Below are positions 1-6,210 of a stretch of 7,773 bases of DNA, one piece after another (position 1 is the stretch's first letter; each line of letters begins with the position of its first letter). Under the pieces are notes generated by a model, which worked only from the letters and a program-made list of their open reading frames with translations, was not told the origin of the DNA and searched no databases. The stretch lies in assembly GCA_012032855.1 (NCBI GenBank), contig JAAUQA010000137.1:1-7773 (forward strand), read 5' to 3'. Source of the stretch: Candidatus Competibacteraceae bacterium (GTDB lineage: Bacteria > Pseudomonadota > Gammaproteobacteria > Competibacterales > Competibacteraceae). The position numbers and the translations under genes are program-made.

Positions 1-52
1 TCATTGCGATCAGTGACCAGCACCAAACCCTGGCCCGGTCGCAAATCGTAAG

Positions 53-57
53 AAAAA
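53..57 (-). other. Apparent single-base insertion (frameshift 2) in the GH13 gene
   Basis: A run of five T on the minus strand (A5 on the plus strand) follows the codons for PTQP. With four T instead of five, the reading becomes PTQPFSYDLRPGQGLVLV and continues open past the window edge. The present reading turns into a glycine-rich tail and stops at 10-12. LRPG followed by a hydrophobic strand is a common ending for GH13 C-terminal beta domains, so I favour the restored frame. The evidence is weaker than for the first frameshift because only about 16 residues are involved. Confidence 0.55.
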
Positions 58-797
58 CGGTTGGGTGGGGATGTAGTCCAGCGAATACTCAGGCGACACA
101 TCGCGCAGCGGCGCACCGGCTTGCACCCAATCGCTCAGGTTGTCAACCTGAAAAGATTGATGATTCCAAGGATCTTTATTCAGTATCAGCAAGGCTTCTT
201 CTGAAGTCTTGTTCGAGGCTTTCCAGAGCAACAGGATATTGGAATTATGATAAGGCAGAATACTGGTCGGGCAATCCTCTTGGAAAATCCCGTAGCGTTG
301 TTTAACGGCGTTGACCTTGGTGATGAAATTGCGTAGATCGACATTCGATTCCTCCCAATCGCTGGAACGCGTTTCCACCACGTGCAAGCGTTTGCGGAAG
401 CCGAATTCGAAACCCATCGGAATCATGGAGCCCGCTGAATACAATGAGGAAAACAGAAAACGCTGCTTCACGGCGTCTATGTTACCCTGCGCTTCCTCAA
501 ACATCCGATCGGTATCGTGACTTTCAGGAAAGCTAATAGAAGGCGCAATTTCCCGTACCAATTGATACTGCGCCATCAGCCACGGGCCATTATAATCCCA
601 CCACTTGGAGCTGTTGAATACGTAATCAAAGCCCGCTTTAGCGGTATCCTTGGTTTCTTCAGTGGTGCAGCCCAGGGTCTCGGCAGTAAACACCGCATCC
701 GGGTACTTAGCGCGTACCTCTTTTATCAGACGTTCCCACAGGCGACGGGGCAATTGATACGCGGCGTCGCAACGAAACCCCTTGAATCCGAGTTTAA

Positions 798-1274
798 TCA
801 AGTATTCAACGATTTCTCGGAAGAATTTATACAGCCCTTCGGGATCGGCAGTATGTTCATGATCGAAGCGGGCCAAATCCCCCCACACCACTTTTCACCG
901 TCGTCGATGCAAAACGGGTGCATGATACTGCCGTTGCCTTCATGCATAAACCAATTGTCATGCTTTTTGGTCAGTTCCGAGTCTATCGCACAATGGTTGA
1001 TCACCAGATCCACCATCATGCCCATGCCCCGTTGTTCAGCGGCCTTGGTCACTGCGCGCATTTGCTGCTCGGCGGATAGTTTACTCTCCGGGTCAACAAA
1101 CAGCGGGTTGATTTGAAAATAGTCGGAGATGGAATACAAGCTCCCTGACATGCCCGGTTTCTGAATGGGATTCACAAACACCCAGTCAAATCCCATGTCG
1201 GCGGCTCGGTCAATGTGGGCCTTCCATTCACCCATATGACTGGCCAACAACGGAAACAAATTATAAATGATCAT
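798..1274 (-). pseudogene. GH13 alpha-amylase-family protein, N-terminal part (frameshifted gene)
   Basis: First half of a broken glycoside hydrolase family 13 gene; the other half is at 10-891 in another frame. The N-terminus (MIIYNLFPLLASH, then DWVFVNPIQ and GSLYSISDY) is a typical start of the TIM barrel in this family. GH13 conserved region I is seen as DLVINH, with Asp89 and His94. The homologous reading holds to about Trp129 (position 888). After that the frame drifts into a short unrelated tail that ends at 798. I chose the ATG at 1274 because a GAGGG lies 7 bases upstream (1282-1286); a TTG at 1277 is possible but too close to it. Enzymes of this family hydrolyse or transfer alpha-1,4-glucans, probably in the cytoplasm as no signal peptide is seen. 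The gene diverges from glgB, which fits alpha-glucan metabolism. The exact substrate and GH13 subfamily are not determinable here. Family assignment is firm; loss of function is uncertain, because a sequencing error would look the same. Confidence 0.8.
886..890 (-). other. Apparent single-base deletion (frameshift 1) in the GH13 gene
   Basis: On the minus strand the upstream frame reads ...DDGEKW up to 888 and the downstream frame reads TGG GGG GAT (WGD) from 885, leaving only two bases, TG, between them. Adding one base, for instance a G to make TGG-GTG-TGG, gives EKWVWGDLARFD with no other change, which matches the expected family reading. A six-G run at 879-884 lies next to it; an extra G there would also restore the frame but would lose the tryptophan of WGDL. 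The break falls between GH13 conserved regions I and II. Confidence 0.75.
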
Positions 1275-1403
1275 CAAAAAACCCTCGAAGATTCAGAAAC
1301 CATGCACTGCCCACGGGCAATTTATCAGCGCTTGCCAAAGCGTGTTATCATGACAAAATTCAACCGCATATGCTACGTCGATTGTGCGGGAGGGGGAATC
1401 CAC

Positions 1404-1433
1404 TTGTCAGAGTCCGAAAACCCGCTGCAGAAT
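1404..1433 (+). promoter_or_regulatory. Possible sigma70-type promoter for glgB
   Basis: TTGTCA at 1404-1409 matches the -35 consensus in 5 of 6 bases. CAGAAT at 1428-1433 matches the -10 consensus in 4 of 6. The spacer is 18 bases. Transcription would start near 1440 and give glgB a leader of roughly 175 bases. This is a pattern match only, and chance matches of this quality are common. Confidence 0.3.
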
Positions 1434-1503
1434 CGCCCGCAAAGGGTATACTGCGCGATCGTCCGACAGCGTGCCCCTTCACCAGATTTATGCCACATCC
1501 CGA

Positions 1504-1523
1504 AGACGGGGTTCTTCCCGTCT
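1504..1523 (+). other. Perfect stem-loop in the glgB leader
   Basis: AGACGGG (1504-1510) and CCCGTCT (1517-1523) form a perfect 7-base-pair stem around the 6-base loop GTTCTT. No T-run follows, so it is not a standard terminator. It ends 93 bases before the glgB start and would sit in the leader RNA if transcription starts upstream. Its role is unknown. Confidence 0.45.
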
Positions 1524-1558
1524 AATGTTCTTCACAACAAGCGATTACTAAAACCCTT

Positions 1559-1591
1559 GAAGAGGGGCCTCGGGATGGGCCACTGCTCTTC
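1559..1591 (+). promoter_or_regulatory. Stem-loop with a GGA loop ahead of glgB (possible CsrA site)
   Basis: GAAGAG (1559-1564) pairs with CTCTTC (1586-1591), and inside this GGCC (1566-1569) pairs with GGCC (1578-1581). The 8-base loop, 1570-1577, reads TCGGGATG and exposes a GGA. CsrA/RsmA proteins are known to bind GGA in hairpin loops. A second GGA at 1606-1608 lies where the ribosome-binding site of glgB should be, giving a two-site arrangement. The structure is visible in the sequence; CsrA binding is inference. Confidence 0.35.
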
Positions 1592-1605
1592 TTGCGTTGC
1601 AACAC

Positions 1606-1608
1606 GGA
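1606..1608 (+). promoter_or_regulatory. Weak Shine-Dalgarno of glgB (GGA)
   Basis: The only purine motif properly spaced before the glgB ATG is GGA, 8 bases upstream, within ACACGGATAT. This is weak compared with the AGGAG-type sites of other genes in the window. The surrounding bases resemble the CsrA-binding consensus, so the same bases could serve ribosome and repressor. Confidence 0.4.
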
Positions 1609-1616
1609 TATAGCCC

Positions 1617-3911
1617 ATGACAAAACTGAGTCAAGATCTGCAAAACATTATTGAAACCCGCCACCACGACCCTTTCAGTGTATTGGGTCGGCATCCTAGC
1701 GGGAAAAAGGTTGTGGTTCGTGCTTATCTACCGAATGCTCAAGAGGTGAGTATCGCCGAAGGGAGCGGTCTCGCTATGCAACGCGTGCCGGACACCGCCT
1801 TTTTCGAATGGCAAGGCGATGCGAGCGCTGTTCCCGAACGCTATCGTCTGCGTTGGAGAGATTACGATAATCGTGAGTATATTGGCTACGATCCGTATTG
1901 CTTCGCTCCCCAGTTGGCGGATTTTGATTTACATCTATTCAATGAAGGCAAGCATTGGCATGCCTACCGTTTCCTTGGCGCCCATCCCCGCACGGTTGAT
2001 AACGTGCCGGGGGTGCTATTTGCCGTGTGGGCACCCAACGCCGAGCGGGTTAGTGTGGTTGGCGACTTCAATCGCTGGGACGGTCGCACCCACCTCATGC
2101 GGGTGCGTGGTGGCAGTGGCATCTGGGAGTTGTTCATCCCCGGCTTAGCGGCAGGGGCGTATTACAAGTTCGAGATTCGCAACCGCAGTCGGGGCGCCAT
2201 CGTGCTGAAATCCGATCCTTTCGGACAACAGTTCGAAGTGCGCCCCGGCACTGCCTCTATCGTGACCGAAGACAGCAGCTACGCATGGGCCGACCAAGGC
2301 TGGTTAGCCCGTCGGGAAACGGCGGATTGGCTGCACGAACCGATGTCCACTTATGAGGTTCATCTGGGGTCCTGGCAACGTGGTTGGGAAGGCGAGTTCT
2401 TGAATTACCGGGAACTGGCCCACCGGCTGGTGGATTACGTGGTCGACATGGGGTTCACCCATATCGAACTGATGCCGATCACCGAACATCCCTACGATGC
2501 CTCCTGGGGATATCAAACCACCGGTTATTTCGCCCCCACCAGTCGGTTCGGCAGCCCGGACGACTTCCGTTATTTCGTCGACTACTGCCATCAGCATAAC
2601 ATCGGCGTAATACTCGATTGGGTGCCGGCCCATTTTCCTAAGGACGCCCACGGCCTGGCTTCTTTCGACGGTGAACCGCTGTACGAACATGCCGATCCCC
2701 GCCGCGGCGAACATTTGGATTGGTCCACCCTGATTTATAACTTTGGCCGCTACGAGGTGAAAGGCTTTTTGCTGTCCAGCGCCAAATACTGGTTCGAAGA
2801 ATTTCATCTGGACGGCTTACGGGTGGATGCGGTCGCCTCCATGCTGTATTTGGATTATTCCCGCACCGAATGGATTCCCAACCAATACGGCGGTCGAGAA
2901 AATCTGGAAGCGATTGATTTTCTGCGCGAATTGAATACGGTGTTACACGGCGAGCATCCGGGCACCCTGATTATTGCCGAGGAATCGACCTCCTGGCCGC
3001 AAGTGACTCGTCCGACCTATATCGGCGGTCTGGGCTTCAGCATGAAATGGAACATGGGCTGGATGAACGATACCTTGCGCTACATTTCAAAGGAATCGAT
3101 TCATCGCCGCTATCATCAAGACCTGCTCACTTTCAGCATGTTGTATGCGTTTACCGAAAACTTCCTGCTGCCCTTCTCGCATGACGAAGTGGTGCACGGC
3201 AAGGGATCGATGCTGAACAAGATGCCGGGTGACGAATGGCAACGGTTCGCCAACCTGCGCACCCTGTACACCTACATGTTCACCCATCCCGGCAAGAAGC
3301 TGTTGTTCATGGGCACCGAGTTTGGCCAGGGCACGGAATGGAATAGTGCCGTTACTTTGGATTGGTACGTACTGGAATACCCCTTTCACCAAGGGATGCA
3401 ACAACTGGTCAAGGACTTGAACAAGCTCTATCGTGACTCGCCGGCCTTGTATCATTATGAATTCGACTGGCGCGGTTTCGAGTGGATCGATTGCCACGAT
3501 GCGGATCAGTCGGTGCTGAGTTACATCCGCCAAAACGATGACGAGTTGCTGGTGGTCGCGGTTAATTTCACCCCTGTGCCACGGGAAAACTACCGCATTG
3601 GGGTACCGCTAGCCGGTGACTATTCGGAAATCCTCAATTCCGATTCCTCGTTTTACGGCGGCAGCAACATAGGTAACGGTGGTGCGCCTTTGACAGCCGA
3701 GGATAAGCCTTGGATGGACAGAGATTATTCGCTGACTATTACCATTCCCCCGTTAGGCGCTGTGATATTCAAGCCGTCCAATAAGAAGCCTCCGGTGCTC
3801 ATCGAAGCGGATGCTGAAGAATCGATAGAGGAAGCCTCAACAACTGCAGTGGATGCCGTCAGCACTCAATCGGCAGCATCGCCCGCGGTGGACGAAACCG
3901 TAGTGGACTAG
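1617..3911 (+). CDS. glgB: 1,4-alpha-glucan branching enzyme GlgB
   Basis: GlgB cuts alpha-1,4-glucan chains and rejoins the piece by an alpha-1,6 bond, creating glycogen branches in the cytoplasm. The 764 residues show the full bacterial layout: an N-terminal N1 module (about 15-105, [11 protein letters not shown]), a CBM48 module (about 130-215, [20 protein letters not shown]), a GH13 catalytic barrel (about 245-610) and a C-terminal beta domain to about 718. Catalytic motifs are complete: region I DWVPAHF (334-340), region [11 protein letters not shown] with nucleophile Asp404, region III IIAEES with Glu455, and region [12 protein letters not shown] with Asp523. These match Asp405, Glu458 and Asp526 of the E. 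coli enzyme. The ATG at 1617 is the first possible start, as a TAG lies in frame at 1611. The last 45 residues or so are an acidic Ala/Ser/Thr-rich tail absent from E. coli GlgB (728 residues). It diverges from a GH13 amylase-family gene. Very confident. Confidence 0.97.
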   Translation: MTKLSQDLQNIIETRHHDPFSVLGRHPSGKKVVVRAYLPNAQEVSIAEGSGLAMQRVPDTAFFEWQGDASAVPERYRLRWRDYDNREYIGYDPYCFAPQLADFDLHLFNEGKHWHAYRFLGAHPRTVDNVPGVLFAVWAPNAERVSVVGDFNRWDGRTHLMRVRGGSGIWELFIPGLAAGAYYKFEIRNRSRGAIVLKSDPFGQQFEVRPGTASIVTEDSSYAWADQGWLARRETADWLHEPMSTYEVHLGSWQRGWEGEFLNYRELAHRLVDYVVDMGFTHIELMPITEHPYDASWGYQTTGYFAPTSRFGSPDDFRYFVDYCHQHNIGVILDWVPAHFPKDAHGLASFDGEPLYEHADPRRGEHLDWSTLIYNFGRYEVKGFLLSSAKYWFEEFHLDGLRVDAVASMLYLDYSRTEWIPNQYGGRENLEAIDFLRELNTVLHGEHPGTLIIAEESTSWPQVTRPTYIGGLGFSMKWNMGWMNDTLRYISKESIHRRYHQDLLTFSMLYAFTENFLLPFSHDEVVHGKGSMLNKMPGDEWQRFANLRTLYTYMFTHPGKKLLFMGTEFGQGTEWNSAVTLDWYVLEYPFHQGMQQLVKDLNKLYRDSPALYHYEFDWRGFEWIDCHDADQSVLSYIRQNDDELLVVAVNFTPVPRENYRIGVPLAGDYSEILNSDSSFYGGSNIGNGGAPLTAEDKPWMDRDYSLTITIPPLGAVIFKPSNKKPPVLIEADAEESIEEASTTAVDAVSTQSAASPAVDETVVD
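3777..3908 (+). other. Acidic low-complexity C-terminal tail of GlgB
   Basis: Codons 721-764 encode a tail rich in Ala, Glu, Asp, Ser, Thr and Val, after the usual GlgB ending ([10 protein letters not shown]). It starts with a short basic stretch (NKKPP) and becomes acidic ([11 protein letters not shown]). It has no recognisable domain and is probably disordered. The frame shows no sign of a shift. Confidence 0.65.
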
Positions 3912-3919
3912 TCGTTCTT

Positions 3920-3949
3920 CCGGATGCTCGGCAGGTGTCGGGCGTCCGG
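3920..3949 (+). other. Stem-loop between glgB and the carbonic anhydrase gene
   Basis: CCGGATGC (3920-3927) pairs with GCGTCCGG (3942-3949), an 8-base-pair stem with one G-U pair and a 14-base loop. It starts 9 bases after the glgB stop. TTAACAG follows rather than a T-run, so it is not a clear rho-independent terminator. It could be a weak attenuator or an RNA-processing or 3'-end-protecting hairpin that lowers expression of the downstream genes. Confidence 0.35.
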
Positions 3950-3972
3950 TTAACAGTCAAAGGAGACAATCC

Positions 3973-4581
3973 GTGATTTACTCGCTTGCTGACCGTCGGA
4001 TCGAACTACGCGGTAATGAGCACTTTATCGCCCACAATGCCACGGTGATCGGCTCCGTGATTCTGGAAGATCGCGCCAGCGTCTGGTTCAACGCGGTACT
4101 GCGCGGTGATAACGAGCCCTTAATCGTCGGCGAGGGCACCAATATTCAAGACGGATCGGTGCTGCACACCGATGCCGGTATTGTCCTGACCATCGGCAAG
4201 GGCGTCACCGTCGGCCATATGGTCATGTTGCACGGCTGCACTATCGGTGATAACAGCCTGATTGGGATCAAGGCCGTCATACTGAACAAAGCCAAAATCG
4301 GCAACAATTGCCTTATCGGCGCTAATACCTTGATCCCCGAAGGCAAGGTGATACCCGACAATTCCCTGGTCATGGGTTCGCCGGGGCGGGTGGTGCGCGA
4401 AGTAACAGAAGCCGAAATCGCCGGGCTACGTCGCTCCGCCGAACATTATGTGGAGAATATGCGGCGTTATCTGCGTGATCTGAAGAAGGAAGCGGATTTC
4501 GTGGGACTACGCCGCTCTCCCGAGCAGCAAGTAAAAAATATCCGGCGTAATCTCCGTGCTCAATGGGAGGACCCGCGCTAG
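3973..4581 (+). CDS. Gamma carbonic anhydrase family protein (YrdA/CamH-like)
   Basis: A left-handed beta-helix protein of the gamma carbonic anhydrase family, whose members interconvert CO2 and bicarbonate or carry out related zinc-dependent reactions; many bacterial members have no proven activity. The hexapeptide-repeat core runs from about residue 17 to 140. The three expected zinc ligands are His65 (SVLHTD), His82 and His87 (GHMVMLHG). The conserved Arg44 and Asp46 (LRGDN) and Gln59-Asp60 are also present, so the metal site looks intact. The start is GTG at 3973, preceded by AGGAGA with a 6-base spacer. The family is usually about 175-185 residues; this one has 202 because its C-terminal helix is duplicated (151-170 and 178-197). 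It lies 61 bases after glgB and ends directly against the acpH-like gene, so it is probably in one operon with them. The substrate is not certain. Confidence 0.92.
   Translation: MIYSLADRRIELRGNEHFIAHNATVIGSVILEDRASVWFNAVLRGDNEPLIVGEGTNIQDGSVLHTDAGIVLTIGKGVTVGHMVMLHGCTIGDNSLIGIKAVILNKAKIGNNCLIGANTLIPEGKVIPDNSLVMGSPGRVVREVTEAEIAGLRRSAEHYVENMRRYLRDLKKEADFVGLRRSPEQQVKNIRRNLRAQWEDPR
4423..4563 (+). repeat. Tandem duplication of the C-terminal helix in the carbonic anhydrase gene
   Basis: Codons 151-170 ([20 protein letters not shown]) and 178-197 ([20 protein letters not shown]) align without gaps, with 12 of 20 residues identical and a period of 27 codons (81 bases). The nucleotide copies have diverged, mainly at third positions, so the duplication is not recent. 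Removing one unit would bring the protein to 175 residues, the normal family length. Confidence 0.8.
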
Positions 4582-5193
4582 TTGGTTCAATTGAACTACC
4601 TTGCCCACCTTTATCTTGCCGGACCTGAGCCACAAGCGCTGATCGGCAGTCTACTCGGGGACTTCGCTAAAGGTCGGCTCGACGAAACGTTCCCTCCCGC
4701 CATTCGGCAAGCCATTATCCAGCATCGACAAATCGATGCCTTCACTGATGCTCATCCCATCTTCAACCGTAGCAAACAACGGTTAGGCCCTGATTTGCGC
4801 CGCTTTGCCGGTATTCTGGTCGATGTGTATTACGATCATCTGCTGGCCCGCAACTGGCCCTGCTATGCTGATATACCGTTACGGTCCTTCGTAGACCGAG
4901 TTTATCGAGTGATGCGAACCCATCATGCTGATTTTCCGGCACCGATGCAGCGCAGCGTCTCCTACATGCTCGCCACTGATCTACTGCATTCCTACAGCGA
5001 CTTGCAAGGTATTCGGCAGGCTTTGACAGGGATTTCCGGGCGTTTGAGGCGCGCTAATCCGATTGCCGAGGCCGTCACAGTGCTGGAACAACAGGATGCA
5101 GGGTTAGCAACTGATTTCGCAGTTTTTTTTCCGGATTTAACTGCTCATCACTCGGCGACCCAAAGTTCACCCAGCGGCAAACTGATTTCCTGA
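4582..5193 (+). CDS. Acyl-carrier-protein phosphodiesterase, AcpH-like (DUF479)
   Basis: Resembles E. coli AcpH, which removes the 4'-phosphopantetheine group from holo-acyl carrier protein in the cytoplasm and is related to HD-type metal-dependent phosphodiesterases. Shared motifs are NYLAHLYLA at the start, GSLLGDFAKG (22-31), HRQIDAFTD (48-56) and DVYYDHLLARNW (81-92), all rich in the Asp and His residues expected to bind metal. The length of 203 compares with about 193 in E. coli. The start is unsettled: TTG at 4582 directly follows the upstream stop codon and has GGGAGG 11 bases before it, while TTG at 4591 would give the usual MNYLAHL beginning but has no Shine-Dalgarno. No ATG is available nearby. 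Translation is probably coupled to the carbonic anhydrase gene. Its last 15 codons overlap the convergent Uma2 gene by 46 bases, and the final residues (SATQSSPSGKLIS) do not look like family sequence. Confidence 0.88.
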   Translation: MVQLNYLAHLYLAGPEPQALIGSLLGDFAKGRLDETFPPAIRQAIIQHRQIDAFTDAHPIFNRSKQRLGPDLRRFAGILVDVYYDHLLARNWPCYADIPLRSFVDRVYRVMRTHHADFPAPMQRSVSYMLATDLLHSYSDLQGIRQALTGISGRLRRANPIAEAVTVLEQQDAGLATDFAVFFPDLTAHHSATQSSPSGKLIS

Positions 5194-5717
5194 AATGGCG
5201 GGATAGCCGCCTCAATTTCATCAGCATACAGCCCAATCACCGTCCAACGTCCTTGCTCCAAAGCGAAGGCTTCTAGGGTGCGGGCAAGCGGATCAACCAG
5301 CCACAGATATGGAACGCCGTAACGAGCGTAGGTTGGCATTTTGAGAATGCGATCCTTCTTAGCAGTCGAGGGCGACAGGATTTCGCAAACCCAATCCGGC
5401 ACGACCTCGAATCGCTGGTCCTTTGGGATGTGGAGCATACGTTCACGTCGCCAACCCGCCAAATCGGGGACTAAGACTTCCGTATCGCGGACGAAATGGA
5501 CCTCTGGTTCTATGAGAATCCACCAGCCTCCAGGACCTCCTCGGCCACGATGAAACGCAGAACCGATATCTGCATTTAACACTGAGGATGCTAACGCGTG
5601 AGGTCCGGCAGGTCGTGGTTGAGTATGCAGTTGCCCGGCAATGATCTCGCCCACCACATTTTCCGGGAGCCTCATCAGGCTCTCATACAGGCTTTGTTGT
5701 AGCGCGGCGGTTTGCAT
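5148..5717 (-). CDS. Uma2 family endonuclease (DUF820)
   Basis: A Uma2/DUF820 protein of 189 residues with a predicted PD-(D/E)XK nuclease fold. Its biological role is unknown. Characteristic motifs in order are LPENVVGEIIAGQL (17-30, Glu24), GGWWILIEPEVHF (63-75), the catalytic-site candidates Asp85 in VPDLAGW and Glu112 in CEILSPST, Lys120-Lys121 just after, then YGVPYLWLVDP (133-143). All core residues are present, so it looks intact. I chose the ATG at 5717 because it has GAGG 8 bases upstream (5726-5729) and gives the usual MQ...LYESLMRLPE start. A TTG at 5768 would add 17 residues, overlap the nfeD stop by 8 bases and has AAGG 8 bases upstream, so it cannot be ruled out. The gene is the last of the minus-strand set and meets acpH tail to tail. 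Uma2 genes often occur in many copies per genome and behave as accessory genes. Confidence 0.9.
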   Translation of the reverse strand: MQTAALQQSLYESLMRLPENVVGEIIAGQLHTQPRPAGPHALASSVLNADIGSAFHRGRGGPGGWWILIEPEVHFVRDTEVLVPDLAGWRRERMLHIPKDQRFEVVPDWVCEILSPSTAKKDRILKMPTYARYGVPYLWLVDPLARTLEAFALEQGRWTVIGLYADEIEAAIPPFQEISLPLGELWVAE

Positions 5718-5760
5718 GGAAGTTGCCTCAGATCTAACGGTATTCGGCCTGAGTGCTATT

Positions 5761-6210
5761 TCACTCAACGATAACGCCTTGAAGCACTACACCCTCGACG
5801 CCCACAATACGCAATCGGGTTCCAGTCGGGCAATCTTCGGCAGTGATCTTCCAAATGGAATCGTCTACTCGGACTTTGCCTTGTCCGTTGATAACCGGAT
5901 CAGTCAAGGTCAATACGCGGCCCACATACTGCTGTCCGCGCCGGTTGAGCAATGGATCGTCAGAATGCTCAGAGCGGTTTCTGAAATACAACAACCAGAC
6001 AAGAATAGAGGCGACCGTTAACCCGGCGAACGATAGCCATTGCACCTGCCACCCCAGTTCAGGAAACAGAAACACCAGCAATCCGACGCCCAGCGCGGCA
6101 ATCCCCATCCATAACAAAAATGTGCCGGGCACCAGGATCTCCACCACGATCAATGCCAACCCCAACAGCCACCAATGCCAATAGGTCGGCTGAGTGATGA
6201 TCTCAACCAC
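5761..6210 (-). CDS. NfeD family membrane protein (YbbJ-like)
   Basis: A short NfeD-type protein of 149 residues, partner of SPFH/stomatin proteins in the inner membrane. It has three hydrophobic segments (about 12-28, 30-49 and 57-76) and a C-terminal soluble beta domain of OB-fold type (about 94-147, QQYVGRVLTL to GVVLQGVIVE). It lacks the N-terminal ClpP-like serine protease domain of long NfeD proteins. In E. coli the matching pair is QmcA and YbbJ. The start is GTG at 6210: a strong AAGGAGG (6220-6226) lies 9 bases before it, and it overlaps the stop of the SPFH gene by 8 bases (GTGGTTGA), which implies translational coupling. The frame remains open to a start at 6264, but that would add 18 polar residues lying inside the SPFH gene. 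The role is probably membrane-domain organisation or quality control with the SPFH protein, by analogy. Confidence 0.92.
   Translation of the reverse strand: MVEIITQPTYWHWWLLGLALIVVEILVPGTFLLWMGIAALGVGLLVFLFPELGWQVQWLSFAGLTVASILVWLLYFRNRSEHSDDPLLNRRGQQYVGRVLTLTDPVINGQGKVRVDDSIWKITAEDCPTGTRLRIVGVEGVVLQGVIVE

Larger units (their letters stand above)
10..891 (-). pseudogene. GH13 alpha-amylase-family protein, catalytic and C-terminal part (frameshifted gene)
   Basis: Second half of the same GH13 gene, opening inside the shifted region with WGDLARFDHEH. Numbered from the GTG at 891, it holds the remaining catalytic motifs: region II GFRCDAA (nucleophile Asp42), region III FTAETLG (acid/base Glu71) and region IV SHDTDR (His125-Asp126). 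All three catalytic acids are therefore present. The barrel is followed by a C-terminal beta domain (ILLLWKA, ALLILNKD, RDVSPEYSLDY). The GTG at 891 is probably not a real start; it is just the first start codon in this frame after the break. Near the end the reading FLRFATGPGFGAGH then stop looks wrong. Another frame from about position 50 gives SYDLRPGQGLVLVTDRN, which is a better family C-terminus and stays open to the window edge. The intact protein would thus be somewhat over 420 residues and end left of base 1. Either the gene is decaying or the sequence has two indel errors. Confidence 0.8.
1275..1616. promoter_or_regulatory. Divergent intergenic region between the GH13 gene and glgB
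   Basis: About 340 bases separate the two divergent start codons, so both genes should have their promoters here. I see no convincing protein-coding gene: a plus-strand open frame at 1215-1613 begins antisense inside the GH13 gene and resembles nothing. Recognisable contents are a possible plus-strand promoter (1404-1433), a perfect 7-base-pair stem-loop (1504-1523), a second stem-loop (1559-1591) and GGA motifs at 1573-1575 and 1606-1608. I found no good minus-strand promoter for the GH13 gene. Confidence 0.6.

Noticed and set aside
517..1116. Plus-strand open frame of 199 codons
   Set aside because: It is antisense to the GH13 gene, whose conserved catalytic motifs show the real coding strand.
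1215..1613. Plus-strand open frame of 132 codons covering the glgB upstream region
   Set aside because: It begins antisense inside the GH13 gene, resembles no known family and has an odd Cys/Arg/Pro composition. Most of it is the noncoding leader.
2304..2807. Minus-strand open frame of 167 codons
   Set aside because: It lies fully antisense to the catalytic domain of glgB and has no recognisable motif.
3087..3533. Minus-strand open frame of 148 codons
   Set aside because: Antisense to glgB with no family resemblance.
5123..5130. Run of eight T in the acpH-like gene as a possible frameshift
   Set aside because: The present frame gives FAVFFPDL, which aligns with the FWQFYPRM end of E. coli AcpH. 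Losing one T would stop the protein a few codons later and lose that match.
5197..5211. GGCGG-gatag-CCGCC hairpin just after the acpH stop as a terminator
   Set aside because: The stem is only 5 base pairs, no T-run follows, and it lies inside the Uma2 coding region.
5718..5768. Longer Uma2 start at TTG 5768
   Set aside because: It would add 17 residues unlike the usual Uma2 start. The ATG at 5717 has its own Shine-Dalgarno. It is kept as an alternative because AAGG lies 8 bases before the TTG.
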